A stretch of DNA of 64,000 nucleotides from Trematomus loennbergii (GCA_012861695.1 JAAOOA010000186.1:775392-839391); one strand, 5' to 3'. Counted from the first letter of the stretch, positions 1 to 55,332 are shown. Program-made: numbers and translations. Notes: generated from the sequence alone by a model not told the origin.

Positions 1-974
1 TTCACAGAGATGTTGATGAACTGTCTCTGTTAAATAAATGAATGAGGTGGCAGGTGTGACCTCTCCTATAGATGCCCTCCTTGGTTCCTCTGACCTCTGA
101 ATTCCTGCTGCTCTGGTGCCAGGCCCCCTTACCTTTGGTGGCCCAGTGCCCAGAAACAGGTCCCTTTTGTGGGGCTTATTAGACCGCCGGGCCGCCGGGT
201 GAAGAGTTCAGAGTCGGCACAAAGACGAGAGGGCAGGAAGCAGTTCAGGGATTCAGAGACGCTCAAAACCAGGGATTGATGAAGTCCTCAGGCTGCAGGG
301 TGTACTTACTGAGGAGGGGCGGGTAGAGTTTGTTTAGGACGAATAACGGCGAGTACAAAGCGCAGTATTTGGTGTCTTCTGATGCACAATATGGATTATT
401 TTCAGCTGGCACCAACAATACCCAGCAGATAGTTCATCCAGCTGTAGTCAGTATGCAAGGTGCAGATATTCCAGAAGTTTTAGGGCTTTTTTAAGCATTA
501 TTTTTTAGATGATAATCGGGATTATATGCAATTATAATGTTATTATTATGTTTGATAGGATAGTGGTATCTTATTTTGCATTGAACTGCAGACATTTTGC
601 ATCCTTTACACACTACTCTATAGTTCATCCCATCTTAAGTTCACAGTTCATTCTGCAGACAGGTGAACAGCGTCTCCCCCCTCCTCTTACTGAAGAGGAC
701 ATTCAGTATTTTCACAACATCCCTCAACACTTCCCAAACCACCTGAAACATACTCGACCAAACACAAAACATCCCGGCCTCTTCCTCGTCTCTTTCAGTC
801 ACTCTCCATCTCATTTCTTCATCTTCCACCATTTCATTCTGTTCAAAGCGTGCGACAGGAACCACATTTCACTTTTCCTCCCACAAAATCATCTCTAGGT
901 TGATTTAAGATCCAAGTTTTAAGACAAATATACAGGATTTTTGACTTTTTCTGTACCTTTTCCCCCTTTTGTAG
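1..974. other. sulf1 intron, no recognisable feature
   Basis: I find no exon with conserved SULF residues here. The open frames at 509-898 and 641-865 have no recognisable motifs. The sequence ends in a pyrimidine-rich tract at 940-974 that serves the acceptor of the exon at 975. Confidence 0.6.
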
Positions 975-20184
<19,210 letters not shown>

Positions 20185-21740
20185 GTTGCCCAACCTGACG
20201 GAGGCGGGGGTTTGTTGGCAGGGTTTGGAGGATCTTTATCGCCTCAACGAGAGTCTTTTCGAGCGCCGGGCAAACTTCAGCCCCGGCCCCGACGACTGGC
20301 TCAACTTCCAGACGGACGTAGACAATATGTTTGCACTGCCACGCGTTTTTAAGAAACTCAAACTGGACGACTCCCCGAATCCAGAGCTAGGATCCGGATT
20401 CGGGGAGGGGGAGGGCAGCGGAAACCAGTTGGATTTGGACGTCACCCCCTCCCAAATCATCACGCTCGCTGTTAACGATCTTCCCGAGAAAATGGCTACA
20501 AATCGGGCCCAAAAAGAGACGTTCTTCCTCTGAGGACAAAGCAAATGGAGGAAATGGAGGGCGAGACGTTCAGTGGAAACGGGATGACGGAAATGGAAAC
20601 GCATCACGACTCCCTGCTGCGTTTCCAGGAGGAAAGGGAGGAAGAGGAGGAGGAAGACATTTTCCACGCCCAAAACCTCCTCCTTTCTCCCCAAAAAGCG
20701 AGTATGAGGGCAGCGGCTCTCCGGCGTCCAATCAGAGTTAACGAGACATTCATAGAGACATGATTGATTGACAGACGCCACCTCAGTGTCAGAGTTGTAT
20801 AATGAGTATTGCAATTTATTTTTCTACAGGTGCCTATTAGGAAAAACAGTGTTATTCTTTTTTTTTTCAAATATATATTTAGGAAAGAAAAAGCCTTAAT
20901 GCAGCCGAGTGTTAAGAAGTGATTTATTCCGTATGGATAACACCGCTTTAATATATGTTTTTATGAAAAACAACGAGTTGGAGTGGTCAAACCATCTCAG
21001 CTTTTTAAAAGGAAAGTTAGCAGCAGCTTCAGGTCATAAGTCCTCACACCCTGCAGAGAGAAACAATCAATCTGACCCCATTTGCACTTTTTAAAACTCT
21101 AATAAGACAATAGAATAATTCCCATCTATTTTATTCGTCATTTAAGGATTTTTTCATGCCGAAATGCTGCTTTAAATCGTCTTAAAGTGAATATTTTTAT
21201 CAATATCCTCTGACATTTTACAGACCCAATCCTAAATACATTAATCATTTAATCAAGAAGATATTTTTAAGATGAATTGATAATAAAAATGGAGATGCAG
21301 CCCCTATATGTAGATTATTTCTATAGGGTTAGGGTTAGATACAACTAGATAAAAACATGTGGGGAAAGTCATATCTCTGTTTCATAAATAATTATACACA
21401 TGTATTTAAAATGTGCTTTTGTTTCAGTAACTGTGGACATTCACAGGACAGGTAATACATGACTGAACGCTGGGATTTGCACGTAAAGTAAAATAATCCT
21501 CACCGGGTGTTAATGTTCATTTTCTGTTGTAAATGTCACATTTTCCTCACGTGGTGTTTTCTGTAAAAACGAAAAGATTGTACCTACAGTCCTTAAAGTG
21601 AAATGTGGTTAAAGACGACGGCTTTATTCACTTCCTGTCTGTCCTTCATCTCGACCGTTAGAAATGTGTAAAAAGCTGCTGCTGTGCTTCTCTGTAACTT
21701 TCAGGACAGAAGCTGTTCAGAAATAAACGTTTCAACCTCC
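20185..21740 (+). other. sulf1: probable sulf1 3'UTR
   Basis: This follows the sulf1 stop. The first canonical AATAAA I see on + is at 21722-21727, with further ones near 22222 and 22248. The sequence has few repeats compared with the rest of the window. The end is inferred only. Confidence 0.5.
21722..21727 (+). terminator. candidate polyadenylation signal for sulf1
   Basis: AATAAA about 1.54 kb after the sulf1 stop, the first canonical hexamer on this strand. Others at about 22222 and 22248 are alternatives. Confidence 0.4.
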
Positions 21741-23980
21741 TCCGCCCCGTGTCCACGTGAGGTAGAAGTAGTAGAAGTAATAATAAGTGTAAGAATTGAG
21801 TCAGACGAGTCGGTTTCTTTCCGTTTTTTAATGACAAATATCAAGTTTCAAGGCTTTTGTAAACCAAGTGTTCACAAACATGAATCAGAGCTCCTCTTTC
21901 AGAGCACGAGGAAAAGCTCCTTAAAGCAAAATCCAGTCGTCTGAATGAACAGGATCCTCCTCCCTCCCTTTATATATAATTTATATATATCACGGTTTTA
22001 GCATCACTTAATGCAAGCTTACCAACGTTCAGTAAATACAAATGGATTTGCAAAGACCTGAGAGGCAAGTGTGGAACAAACGGATTTCATTTGTGATTTA
22101 CGAACAGGTGAATTAAACGGTTTGCCAAGATATGTTATTTTTGTGAACCCTGTGTTCTGAATTTGACTTAAAAGCTGCTTTTATAGCCATAAGAAAGACA
22201 TGTTACATACGTTTGACACACAATAAATATACCTTGTGTTAGTAGAAATAAAAATGACTTAAAAAAAAATATCCTGTCAAATCACCTGTTTTTAAATCTT
22301 TACGTCTCACTTGCCTCTCAGGGCGTTTTAAAAATCCATTTTTACTCCAACTTGTTTATTTGGTATTTTATCAGAACAGAAGTCAAATAGCAGCTGTAAT
22401 GAGTTAATAGAATAAATATAGGTTATTGTTCAAATAATCCTGCACCGGAGGAAGGGTGGAGAATCACTACAGGGGGAGAGAAGGGCATTCTGGGTAATAT
22501 AACTTCATTTAAATGAGTAATCCCCCCCCCAAAAAAAATACTGTTCAGACCCCGAAAGACAGATCATTTGTTGACATCTTTTTGAATTATAATGTAATGT
22601 TAGTTCATAAATATGCTTCTAACTAACTTGATAATACGCGCCATTAGCTGTCGATATTTACATGTCGATGATCACTTATTATGAATATTTAATTTGAGGT
22701 ACTAAGTCACGATAATACTAAACCAGTCAGATCTTGACTGCAGCAGACTGCGTTTCTTCCACTCAGGTTGAACTACTCAGGATATAAAACACAATAACTT
22801 GTTCCAGACTTTTCCTAATTCCCCTTTTAGGTAAAAGCACGTACTTGTACTCAACAAAGTGTATTTTTTGCTAACATGAAAAAGGCTTTTCTCACTTTTC
22901 ACAGGGAGGTTAATTTAAGACATTCAAGAAAATTATACGATTCTAATAAAACTACATTTTTCAGACCTTTAATTTAATTCATTCAGCAGAAAGTAAATCT
23001 TTGGGAAACTGGATTATTAATGGACATTTTAACCAAGATTTAAGTCGGTCTGACACAACATTCACTGGCCTTCACACAATCATCTGCAGCCACCAGGGGG
23101 CGCCAGAGAGTTAATCAGACTCCTGCTGAAAGAAGCTTTAAATGCTCGCTGCACTACTTTCTTAAAAAGCCTACACTAGGAGAATAATACTATTTACATC
23201 TGGTGACCTTCAGTATGGAGAAGCCAAAGTGATGCATCCTTCTGTCGTACATTATAGACACCAATCGTTGTTTCAAAGTCGATTTTTAGAAACCTTTTCC
23301 ACATCTTTTTGACTTACAGTAACTTCAGCACATGGTCAGAGAGGAGAGACCTGTCTTTACTTCACTCTGTAACAAAGTAGTGTGTAATGAAATCTAGATT
23401 GAATAGAAGTCGCTAAAGGCTAAGTGTCGGCTTTAAGCTACATGGTGACGTCACCAAGGCAGAGCAGACTGGCTTTCTTCAGCTAGCATTAGCATCGAGC
23501 TAGCTGTGTGTACACTGGCCGAAAAGCCTGAGAGGCACTGTTACAGAAAAGAGTAGATTTAAAACACTTTAGTCAGTTCTTAAGACCCAAAAAACAGCTG
23601 AGACGATCAGAGGAAGCTGATGTGTCCAAAAGCGGGAGGAGAAGAAGGTAATACATACTTTTTATAGCGCTTTTTCCTGGTGCTCAAAGACGCTTTACAG
23701 TATATGAAATCAGAAACAAAAAGAAAAGATGGAGAAGGAGGGTCTGTACGGGGGTCTTGCATAGTACAGTGAGAGAGTTGTGCTTTAGAGGCCGTTGTGA
23801 TGGCGGCTCTTCGTCTGAAACAGGTTTTTAATGCCTTTTAATAATGCCTCTTCCAGTAGCACCATGTGATGTCTTTGCATCAGCCCTTTGAAAGTGTGGC
23901 TGTGGAGCAGAAACACAAACAGGAAGAAGAAGGCACGTGTCACGAGGAATAAGGCGTGGCTTCAGATGTGGGTTGTGTGT
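21741..23980. other. intergenic or 3'UTR sequence between convergent genes
   Basis: Mostly unique and AT-rich. It probably holds parts of both 3'UTRs. No open frame with recognisable motifs. Confidence 0.5.
22355..22360 (-). terminator. candidate polyadenylation signal for slco5a1
   Basis: AATAAA on the - strand (TTTATT on +), about 2.1 kb beyond the slco5a1 stop and the nearest canonical hexamer I found. It lies only about 600 bp from the sulf1 candidate signal. Variant hexamers nearer the stop are possible. Confidence 0.3.
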
Positions 23981-23984
23981 ATAT

Positions 23985-24440
23985 ATATATCCTTAATTTA
24001 ACCAGGTAAAAGTGTCATTGAGATCAAAATCTATTTTTCAAGAGCGACCTGGCCAGCATGAACAAAGCTGCAACGATACAGGCAGACGAGTAAGAGACTA
24101 GTAAAACACAACTGCAATGGCACAGTCAATATGCAACATAAAAGAAAACGTAAAAACTGCCACCATTTTTAAATGTCTTCAATTATGGGATATAAGAGCA
24201 ATTACATCGACCAATGGATTCTTGTTCTCTGTCCTTTAAGATGGACTTGAATTCCTCCGAAGTGATCAAATCTGAGAGTTTCAGCTCCTACTGTATTCCA
24301 AGCATAAGGGGGCAGCATATTGAAAAGCTTTTTGTACCTAGTTCTGTTCTCAAATCGTACGACAGGACGTCTCACTGCACATACACTCAACGCCAGGCAC
24401 CAGAGAAGTCTTCCCCAAACACTGATTTACTTTAGCTAGC
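23985..24440. mobile_element. LINE-like 3' fragment within the slco5a1 3' region
   Basis: TTTAACCAGGTAAAAGTGTC, ATTGAGATCAAAATC and CAAGAGCGACCTGGCCA are signatures of a common fish retroelement tail. The open - strand frame 24202-24390 may be a related fragment. It lies immediately beyond the slco5a1 stop. Confidence 0.5.
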
Positions 24441-24447
24441 TGTGTCC

Positions 24448-44406
<19,959 letters not shown>

Positions 44407-44737
44407 TTATTATTCCTCAAGAGAAAAGGCCTTTTGAGCAAATCCCCAAAAAACCCTCTGGGGTTCAGAATCCATTCAGAACGTCTCCAAACGCAGCTAA
44501 TGGACAGTGGTCCTACCAAGTCAGATAGAAACCACACAAAGTAGTAGTTTTGACGTTATATTCTAACGGTTTGTAATGTTTGCTTGTGTTGACTTTGCTT
44601 TTGTGTGTGACGTGTTTGCAATCACTTGATATCACTTTTTAGAATATAAAAACGACCTGATCCATTACACACTTTTCTACTTTCATGCCAGTGTGTGCTT
44701 TTTGTCTTTCTGACCCGAGGACTCGCCTGCAGCCCAC

Positions 44738-46935
44738 ACACCTTCACACACACCTTCACACACACCTTCACACACACCTTCACACACACACCGTCACACA
44801 CCTTCACACACACCTTCACACACACCTTCACACCTTCACACACACCTTCACACACACACACCTTCACACACACCTTCACACACACCTTCACACACACCTT
44901 CACACACACACCTTCACACACCCTTCACACACACACCTTCACACACACCTTCACACACACCTTCACACACACCTTCACACCACCATCACACACACCTTCA
45001 CACACACCTTCACACACACCTTCACACATACCTTCACACACACCTTCACACACACCTTCACACACACCTTCACACACACCACACACACACCATCACACAC
45101 ACCTTCACACACACCTTCACACACACCTTCACACACACCATCACACACACCTTCACACACACCATCACACACACCTTCACACACACCTTCACACACACCT
45201 TCACACACACCTTCACACACACACCTTCACACACACCTTCACACACACCATCACACACACCATCACACACCCTTCACACACACCTTCACACACACCTTCA
45301 CACACACCATCACACCACCATCACACACACCATCACACACACCATCACACACACCTTCACACACACCTTCACACCTTCACACACACCTTCACACACACCT
45401 TCACACACACCTTCACACACACACACACACACACACCTTCACACCTTCACACACACCTTCACACACACACACACACCTTCACACCTTCACACACACCTTC
45501 ACACACACCTTCACACACACACCTTCACACACACCTTCACACACACACTTCACACACACACCTTCACACACACACCCTTCACACACACCTTCACACACAC
45601 CTTCACACACACCTTCACACACACCTTCACACACACACCTTCACACACACACCTTCACACACACCTTCACACACACCTTCACACACACACACACACTTCA
45701 CACACACACCTTCACACACACACCTTCACACACACCTTCACACACACCTTCACACACACCATCACACACACCTTCACACACACCTTCACACACACCTTCA
45801 CACACACCTTCACACACACCTTCACACACACCATCACACACACCATCACACACACCATCACACACACCTTCACACACCTTCACACCTTCACACACACCTT
45901 CACACACACCTTCACACACACCTTCACACCACACCTTCACACACACCTTCACACACACACACACACACACACCTTCACACCTTCACACACACCTTCACAC
46001 ACACCTTCACACACACCACACACCTTCACACCTTCACACACACCTTCACACACACACCTTCACACACACCTTCACACACACACCTTCACACACACCTTCA
46101 CACACACCTTCACACACACCTTCACACACACCTTCACACACACCTTCACACACACCTTCACACACACACCTTCACACACACACCTTCACACACACACCTT
46201 CACACACACCTTCACACACACCTTCACACACACACACACACACCTTCACACACACACCTTCACACACACCTTCACACACACCTTCACACACACACCTTCA
46301 CCACACACCTTCACACACACCTTCACACACACCTTCACACACACACCTTCACACACACACCTTCACACACACCTTCACACACACCTTCACACACACCTTC
46401 ACACACACACACCTTCACACCTTCACACACACCTTCACACACACACCTTCACACACACCTTCACACACACCTTCAACACACACACCTTCACCACCTTCAC
46501 ACACACACCTTCACACACACACCTTCACACACACACCTTCACACACACACCTTCACACACACCTTCACACACACACCTTCACACACACCTTCACACACAC
46601 CTTCACACACACACCTTCACACACACACCTTCACACACACCTTCACACACACACACCGTCACACACACGGTAACAAACACCGTCACACACACCTTCACAC
46701 ACACCATCACACACACACCTTCACACACACACCTTCACACACACCTTCACAGACCTACACACAGACACACACACACACCTTCACACACACACCGTCACAC
46801 ACACCGTCACACACACCTTCACACACCCCTTCACACACACCTTCACAGACCTTCACACAGACCTTCACACACACCTTCACACACACACACACACACACAC
46901 CTTCACACACACCTTCACAGACCTTCACACACACC

Positions 46936-46968
<33 letters not shown>

Positions 46969-46990
46969 TCACACACACCGTCACACAGAC
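44738..46990 (+). repeat. 12-bp satellite CACACACCTTCA, about 2.2 kb
   Basis: Tandem CACACACCTTCA with CACACACACCTTCA length variants and CCATCA substitutions. The Thr-His-Pro-Ser open frames of 662 and 782 residues on + are repeat translations. It lies in the large slco5a1 intron just upstream of the exon at 44351. Confidence 0.98.
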
Positions 46991-47059
46991 CTGCACCCTC
47001 GCTGAGCCGCAGGGTTAGGGAAAAACTCATTAAAGTTAGATAACCTGAACTGGACAAGT

Positions 47060-47132
47060 GTGTGTGTGCGTGTGCGTGTGCGTGTGCGTGTGTGTGTGTG
47101 TGTGCGTGCGTGTGTGTGTGTGTGTGTGTGTG
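47060..47132 (+). repeat. (GT)n/(GTGTGC)n repeat
   Basis: GT run with regular GC interruptions. Confidence 0.9.
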
Positions 47133-47764
47133 ACTGAAGGAAGGGATTAGCTCTGTATTGGTTGTGTGTGTGCATATGCATTAAATAATGTAAAGCTGTT
47201 CTCACCCCAGTCACAGGAGCTGTTTTAATGTTAAACGGTGAGATGGAGACAAACTATTTGCTTCTGATGCTCCTCTACTCTCACTCAGTCTCACACACAC
47301 ATTTTTATGAAACTTTGAATGCCTTTTGTCATATTTTAAAGCTTCAATCCCCCCAAAATGGTTTAATACAATATGTGTTGATTTGTGTTTACCTCACAAT
47401 GCTCTGTAGTTATTGGAAAGGTTTGGATCAAACTCATCTGAACCCACCTCTGGAATCTAAATGTACTCAAAGAGTAATACTTATAATAATATAGTGTCAC
47501 CTTTACCTGCTATTGTGCACAACATTTGCATTAAAACCATAACTTAGAGACATGCAAAAGCTGCACGGCATTCAAATGCAAACTTAGAATTTGATCACAC
47601 ACACTTCTCCATTTACAACGTTTGTTTTTGTCAATGGGAGCTCATTAGCTCCACCAAATGTTTCCTGTCTCGCCAACATTTTGCATAAAAGCATCCCCAC
47701 ATCCCAGGAGGTTTCAATATTTCCGTCCTCACATTTACATCCCAACACATTCGGAGTGTCTTTT

Positions 47765-47998
<234 letters not shown>

Positions 47999-48297
47999 TA
48001 TTAATAACGAGACAGTGCCGGTTTCTTTCTATAAGTCTGCAGACATGAATCTCTGACGTCCGTCCCTCTTTCTCTTCCCCTCTCACTCATCTTTTAACTC
48101 CACACCGTGTTTCATTTCCTGCATCCTCACCTGGGGAATCACCTCCCTCAGATAACAACGAACAGTTAATTACATCTGGAAGGTATGGAGAGAGAGAGAA
48201 GTCGTATCTTATCATCTCCACCTCCAAATTAAAAACTGCTCACAGAAACCTGAGAGAGACGATCAGGCTTTTGTGGAGCACAGAAAGATAACATCCA

Positions 48298-48445
48298 GGG
48301 TCTGAGGATAGAGAGGAGGGTCTGAGGATAGAGAGGAGGGTCTGAGGATACAGAGGAGGGTCTGAGGATACAGAGGAGGGTCTGAGGATACAGAGGAGGG
48401 TCTGAGGAAGAGAGGAGGGTCTGAGGAGAGAGAGGAGGGTCTGAT
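48298..48445 (+). repeat. 20-bp minisatellite, about seven copies
   Basis: TCTGAGGATAGAGAGGAGGG and TCTGAGGATACAGAGGAGGG units, the last copies shortened. Confidence 0.95.
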
Positions 48446-49240
48446 GATGTGTAAACAAGATTTTATAGATTGCATGTGTGCATACTAAGTCTTTAGAAAG
48501 ATCCTTTATGAACGTAAGGCTGACTCTTTTTAAATAAATCAAGGCAGAGGTGAGGAGGGTGTGAAGGAAATCACTTTTTCTTTAGGATCGGATCTTTTGG
48601 GGAATCTATTCCCTCAAAATGCAATTTTTAAATTACATTTCTTGTGCTTTTACTTATTTTTAAGACGTATTTAAACATATTTCCGGAAATATTTTAGCAA
48701 AAAGTTATGCAAAAACGACCAATGGGAATCATTTAGGAATGAGATATTTGTAATCCTGCAGCCTTATATCCTGAGGTTAGGATCTGTTTAACAATATGAA
48801 TGTGATAAGACACAGACACAGAGACAACTCTTGTTTTGCAGGGATTTGTACCTGGAGTATAAGATAAGGTGTTTGCAGTGTGATTAAAGAAACACTCACC
48901 TTGTTCATGCCTTTGACACATATTGGGCCTTCTGACTGGAATCTTGCATTAGCTTCTACTAAAATATTGATAAAGTGTTGATGAATCGTGCAGTTGACCC
49001 TCTCTGTGCCCCTGAATCAGACTCGAACACACTTAGCCTCTCTTCTGGTAAAGTCAGACTGTTTTTTGGTTTCCCTTCAATCTCCACCCTTCTCTCTCTC
49101 TCTCGTATTTTATCGCCTGAACGCCTGAACGTCTCTGCATCCATCACGTTAACAGAGTTCTGCCTCACTGGAGGACGGAGGGTCATAAACTGTCCGACTC
49201 ATCACTATATTCAGGGTGAAGGGAGGGCACACTGAGGAAT
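48446..49240. other. slco5a1 intron, unique sequence
   Basis: No exon or element recognised. Confidence 0.55.
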
Positions 49241-49245
49241 ATACA

Positions 49246-49270
49246 CTAACACACACACTAACACACACAG

Positions 49271-49303
<33 letters not shown>

Positions 49304-52300
49304 ACACACACTCACACACACTCACACACACTCCACACACACACTCACACACACTCTGACGTCAGCGTGGCACACAGAGTGAATGTCAATGTGAAAGGTT
49401 TTTACTCAATTCCACAACAGACCTTTACCGGCCAACTAACACACACTAACACACACAGCACACACACTCACACTCTAACACACACTCTGACGTCAGCGTG
49501 GCACACGGGGTGCATGCCAATATGAAAGGTTTTCACTCAATTACACAACAGACCTTTACTATCCTACTAACACACACTAACACACACTAACACACACACT
49601 AACACACACTATCACACGCTAACACACACTAACACACACTATCACACACTAACACACACTAACACACACACTAACACACACACTAACACACACTAACACA
49701 CACTAACACACACTAACACACACACTAACACACACACTAACACACACACTAACACACACTAACATACACTATCACACACTAACACACACTAACACACACA
49801 CTAACACACACACTAACACACACACACACACTAACACACACTAACACACACACTAACACACACTAACACACACTAACACACACACTAACACACACTAACA
49901 TACACTATCACCACTACACACACTAACACACACTAACACACACTAACACAACACTAACACACACTAACACACACACTAACACACACTAACACACACTAAC
50001 ACCACACTAACACACACACTATCACACACTAACACACACTAACACACACACTAACACACACTAACACACACACTAACACACTAACATACACTATCACACA
50101 CTAACACACACACTAACACACACACTATCACACACTAACACACACACTAACACACACTAACATACACTATCACACACTAACACACACACTAACATACACT
50201 AACACACACTAACACACACACTAACCACACACACTATCACACACTAACACATACACTATCACACACTAACACACACTAACACACACTAACATACACTAAC
50301 ACACACTAACACACACACTAACACACACTAACATACACTATCACACACTAACACACACTAACACACACTAACACACACACTAACACACACTAACATACAC
50401 TAACACACACTACACACACTAACACACACACTAACACACACTAACATACACTAACAACACTAACACACACACTAACACACACTAACACACACACTAACAC
50501 ACACTAACACACACACTAACACACACTAACATACACTATCACACACTAACACACACACTATCACAACACACACACACACTAACACACACTAACATACACT
50601 ATCACACACTAACACACACACTAACATACACTAACACACACTAACACACACACTAACACACACTAACATACACTATCACACACTAACACACACTAACACA
50701 CACACTAACACACACACTAACACACTAACATACACTAACACACACTAACACACACTAACACACACACTAACACACACTAACATACACTAACACACACTAA
50801 CACACACTAACACACACTAACACACACTAACACACACTAACATACACTAACACACAACAACACACTAACACACACTAACACACACACTAACATACACTAA
50901 CACACACTAACACACACTAACACACACACTAACACACACTAACACACACACTAACACACACACTAACCACACTAACACACACTAACACACACTAACACAC
51001 ACACTAACACACACTAACACACACTAACACACACACTAACACACACTATCACACACTAACACACACTAACACCACACTAACACACACTAACACACACACT
51101 AACACACACTAACATACACTATCACACACTAACACACACACTAACACACACACTATCACACACTAACACACACACTAACACACACTAACATACACTATCA
51201 CACACTAACACACACACTAACATACACTAACACACACTAACACACACACTAACACACACTAACATACACTATCACACACTAACACACACTAACACACACA
51301 CTAACACACACACTAACAACACTAACATACACTAACACACACTAACACACTAACACACACACTAACACACACTAACATACACTAACACACACTAACACAC
51401 ACTAACATACACTAACACACACTAACACACACTAACACACACTAACACACACTACACCACACTAACACACACACTAACACACACTAACATACACTAACAC
51501 ACACTAACACACACACTAACACACACTAACACACACAAACACACACTAACACACACTAACACACACACTAACATACACTAACACACACTAACACACACTA
51601 ACACACACACTAACACACACACTAACACACACACTAACACACACTAACACACACTAACACACACACTAACATACACTAACACACACTAACACACACACTA
51701 ACATACACTAACACACACACTAACACACCTAACACACACACTAACACACACTAACACACACACTAACACACACTAACACACACTAACACACACACTAACA
51801 TACACTAACACACACTAACACACACTAACACACACACTAACACACACACTAACACACACACTAACACACACTAACACACACTAACACACACACTAACATA
51901 CACTAACACACACACTAACACACCTAACACACACACTAACATACACTAACACACACTAACACACACACTAACACACACTAACACACACACTAACACACAC
52001 ACTAACACACACACTAACACACACTAACACACACTAACACACACACTAACATACACTAAACACACTAACACACACTAACATACACTAACACACACTAACA
52101 CACACACTAACATACACTAAGGCCCCGCTCACACGAGGCCGTTTGCGTTTTATGCACAGTATTCGTATTCAAAAAAGTCTTCCGTTCACATGCATTTGTT
52201 TCATTTAACGTGTCTGTTCAAACGAGGCCGCTGGAAACTCTGTAGTACATATGCTGGGACTGTAAGTGGCGCTGTAACTTCCGCCAATATACACCAAAAG

Positions 52301-53228
52301 CCCGAAGAAGAGCAGGCTGGAGCAGCCCCGCAGCAATGTTGCCATGGCTACCCTTCTGTTTAAGCCCTGAAACTGAAACTGAAACTGAAACTGAAAGAAA
52401 CCGAATCTGTTGTTGCTGATGGTTGTGGTAGAGGAGCTGTATATTTTGCACTAATATCTGTAGCATGGTCAGTAGCAGTAGCACTAGCAGTAGCTACTGA
52501 CAGGAGGAAGTCAGTGTGTGTGGCGATTGCTGGTATTCAGCGGGATATAGTCATTTCCTCAGCATATGGATAAATGCTACGGGGAAGTTAACTGAAAGAA
52601 ACCAAGAAGCACGTCTCTGTGGATATTGCATCGAGAGGACGGCTCAGAAAGAGAGATATTCTCTACAAACACCGGGTGAGATGCACCTTTGTCAATATAA
52701 TGGATCAATGCATGAAATCTGACTCTGTTTATTTTGTTTAAGGAGTATATTGGGCTTAACAATTCTGGTTTGCCTTTTATAATATTATTTCATTCAAGAA
52801 CCCCTTGTGCGTTTAATTACACAGCTATTTTGATAGTTGCTAGTACAGCAGTGAGCAGGAGAGGCGGGGCTATCCTATTTTTCCAGCAATATTCGTATAG
52901 AGGCGATTAAACGGACTCGGTTGACCCCCCAGAGCGTTTCGTTTGCAAATCTATCCACCTTGGGACCCGTTATCGTTTGTGTGGTCAGTTTCTATCGGCC
53001 TCGTCTAAATAATAGGGCTATACGCACGCGAAACTATGCAGATACAAGCCGTATTCTCCTCGTGTAAACGGCGCCTAACACACACTAACATACACTAACA
53101 CACACACTAACATACACTAACACACACTAACACACACACTAACATACACTATCACACACTAACACACACACTAACACACACACTACACACACACTAACAC
53201 ACACTAACACACACTAACACACACTTAA
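49246..53228 (+). repeat. 10/12-bp satellite ACACACTAAC, about 3 kb plus insertion
   Basis: Tandem ACACACTAAC and ACACACACTAAC units with TATCAC and CATACAC variants. It is interrupted by a MITE at 52121-53075 and bounded by related 70-bp segments containing GACGTCAGCGTGGCACAC (49358 and 49489) and AACGTCAGCGTGGCACAC (53228). Confidence 0.97.
52121..53075. mobile_element. PIF/Harbinger-like MITE family C in the satellite
   Basis: Ends GGCCCCGCTCACACGAGGCC and CTCGTGTAAACGGCGCC, with TAA on both sides (52118-52120 and 53076-53078). It is 955 bp; the 773-bp copy at 36133 lacks about 180 bp of its interior. No transposase frame. Confidence 0.88.
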
Positions 53229-53651
53229 ACGTCAGCGTGGCACACAGAGTGAATGCCAATGTGAAAGGTTGTTTACTCAATTACACAACAGACCTTTACC
53301 GTCCGCACGTGAAGGACACAACTCTTCACATTCAGCCGGTAATGGATCAGCTGTTCTCCTTTCAGTTATTGGCGTTTCACTCTTGTGCTTTTCACAAAGT
53401 CAGCACATACACACCTTTAGCTTCAATATGTGGTTGTGCTGACTTTGTTTTTATGCATAAGACGTGCATGAGAAGAGAGAGATTGAGGAGGAAGTCACAG
53501 AGCGTGAAACATGTTGAAACAGAAGCCAATATTAGCGAGGAGATATTAAGTGTTTTCTGCACGGGCATCGGAGAAACTAATACATGAACTACATTTCAAT
53601 TAAGAGGGTGGCTCGCGGTAATTAAGAAAAACTACTTCTAAATACAGCTGT

Positions 53652-54865
<1,214 letters not shown>

Positions 54866-54869
54866 ACAT

Positions 54870-55235
54870 GATAACAAAGGTATCCCAACTGTAGCTGTGT
54901 GCATGACAGGATGTATGATTACCTAGAAGAGCATCAGGACTGTTTGAGGCATATGATAGCTATGTGATTAACATGATGATTCAGCCTCTATGGAGATAGA
55001 CATATGACAAGCATGCTCATTTCTGACGTGGAGCTAATCTGAAGTAAACATTGAATACTGCTTTCTATTCCTCCATCTTGTGACTGTGTAACTCCCTCTC
55101 TTGGATATCAGCATGTGAAGGACACTGTTCAGGAACTAGTTGATGCTCTGTATGTGATGACTACTTCCATTCTGGAGAGGATCACAGATACATGGATCCT
55201 GAGATTGAAGCTCAAGCCGGGGACCAGGGAGAGTT
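54870..55235 (+). mobile_element. interspersed repeat, second copy of 26320-27110
   Basis: Shares ATGATAACAAAGGTATCCCA, GATGTATGATTACCTAGAAG and GGATCACAGATACATGGATC with the inverted copy at 26320-27110. The class is not determined. Confidence 0.6.
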
Positions 55236-55240
55236 TGCTA

Positions 55241-55332
55241 ACAGTATAGTAGTAGTTGTATTGATAGTATGAGTAGTAGTGATGTTAGTAGTATAAGTTG
55301 GAGTAGTAGTAGTAGTTGTGTAAGTAGTAGTT

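Noticed and set aside
21326..21340. Telomere-like TAGGGTTAGGGTTAG
   Set aside because: Only about two units; chance or a tiny interstitial relic.
44685..47043. Open frames of 662 and 782 residues on +
   Set aside because: They are translations of the CACACACCTTCA satellite (His-Thr-Pro-Ser repeats) with no non-repetitive domain.
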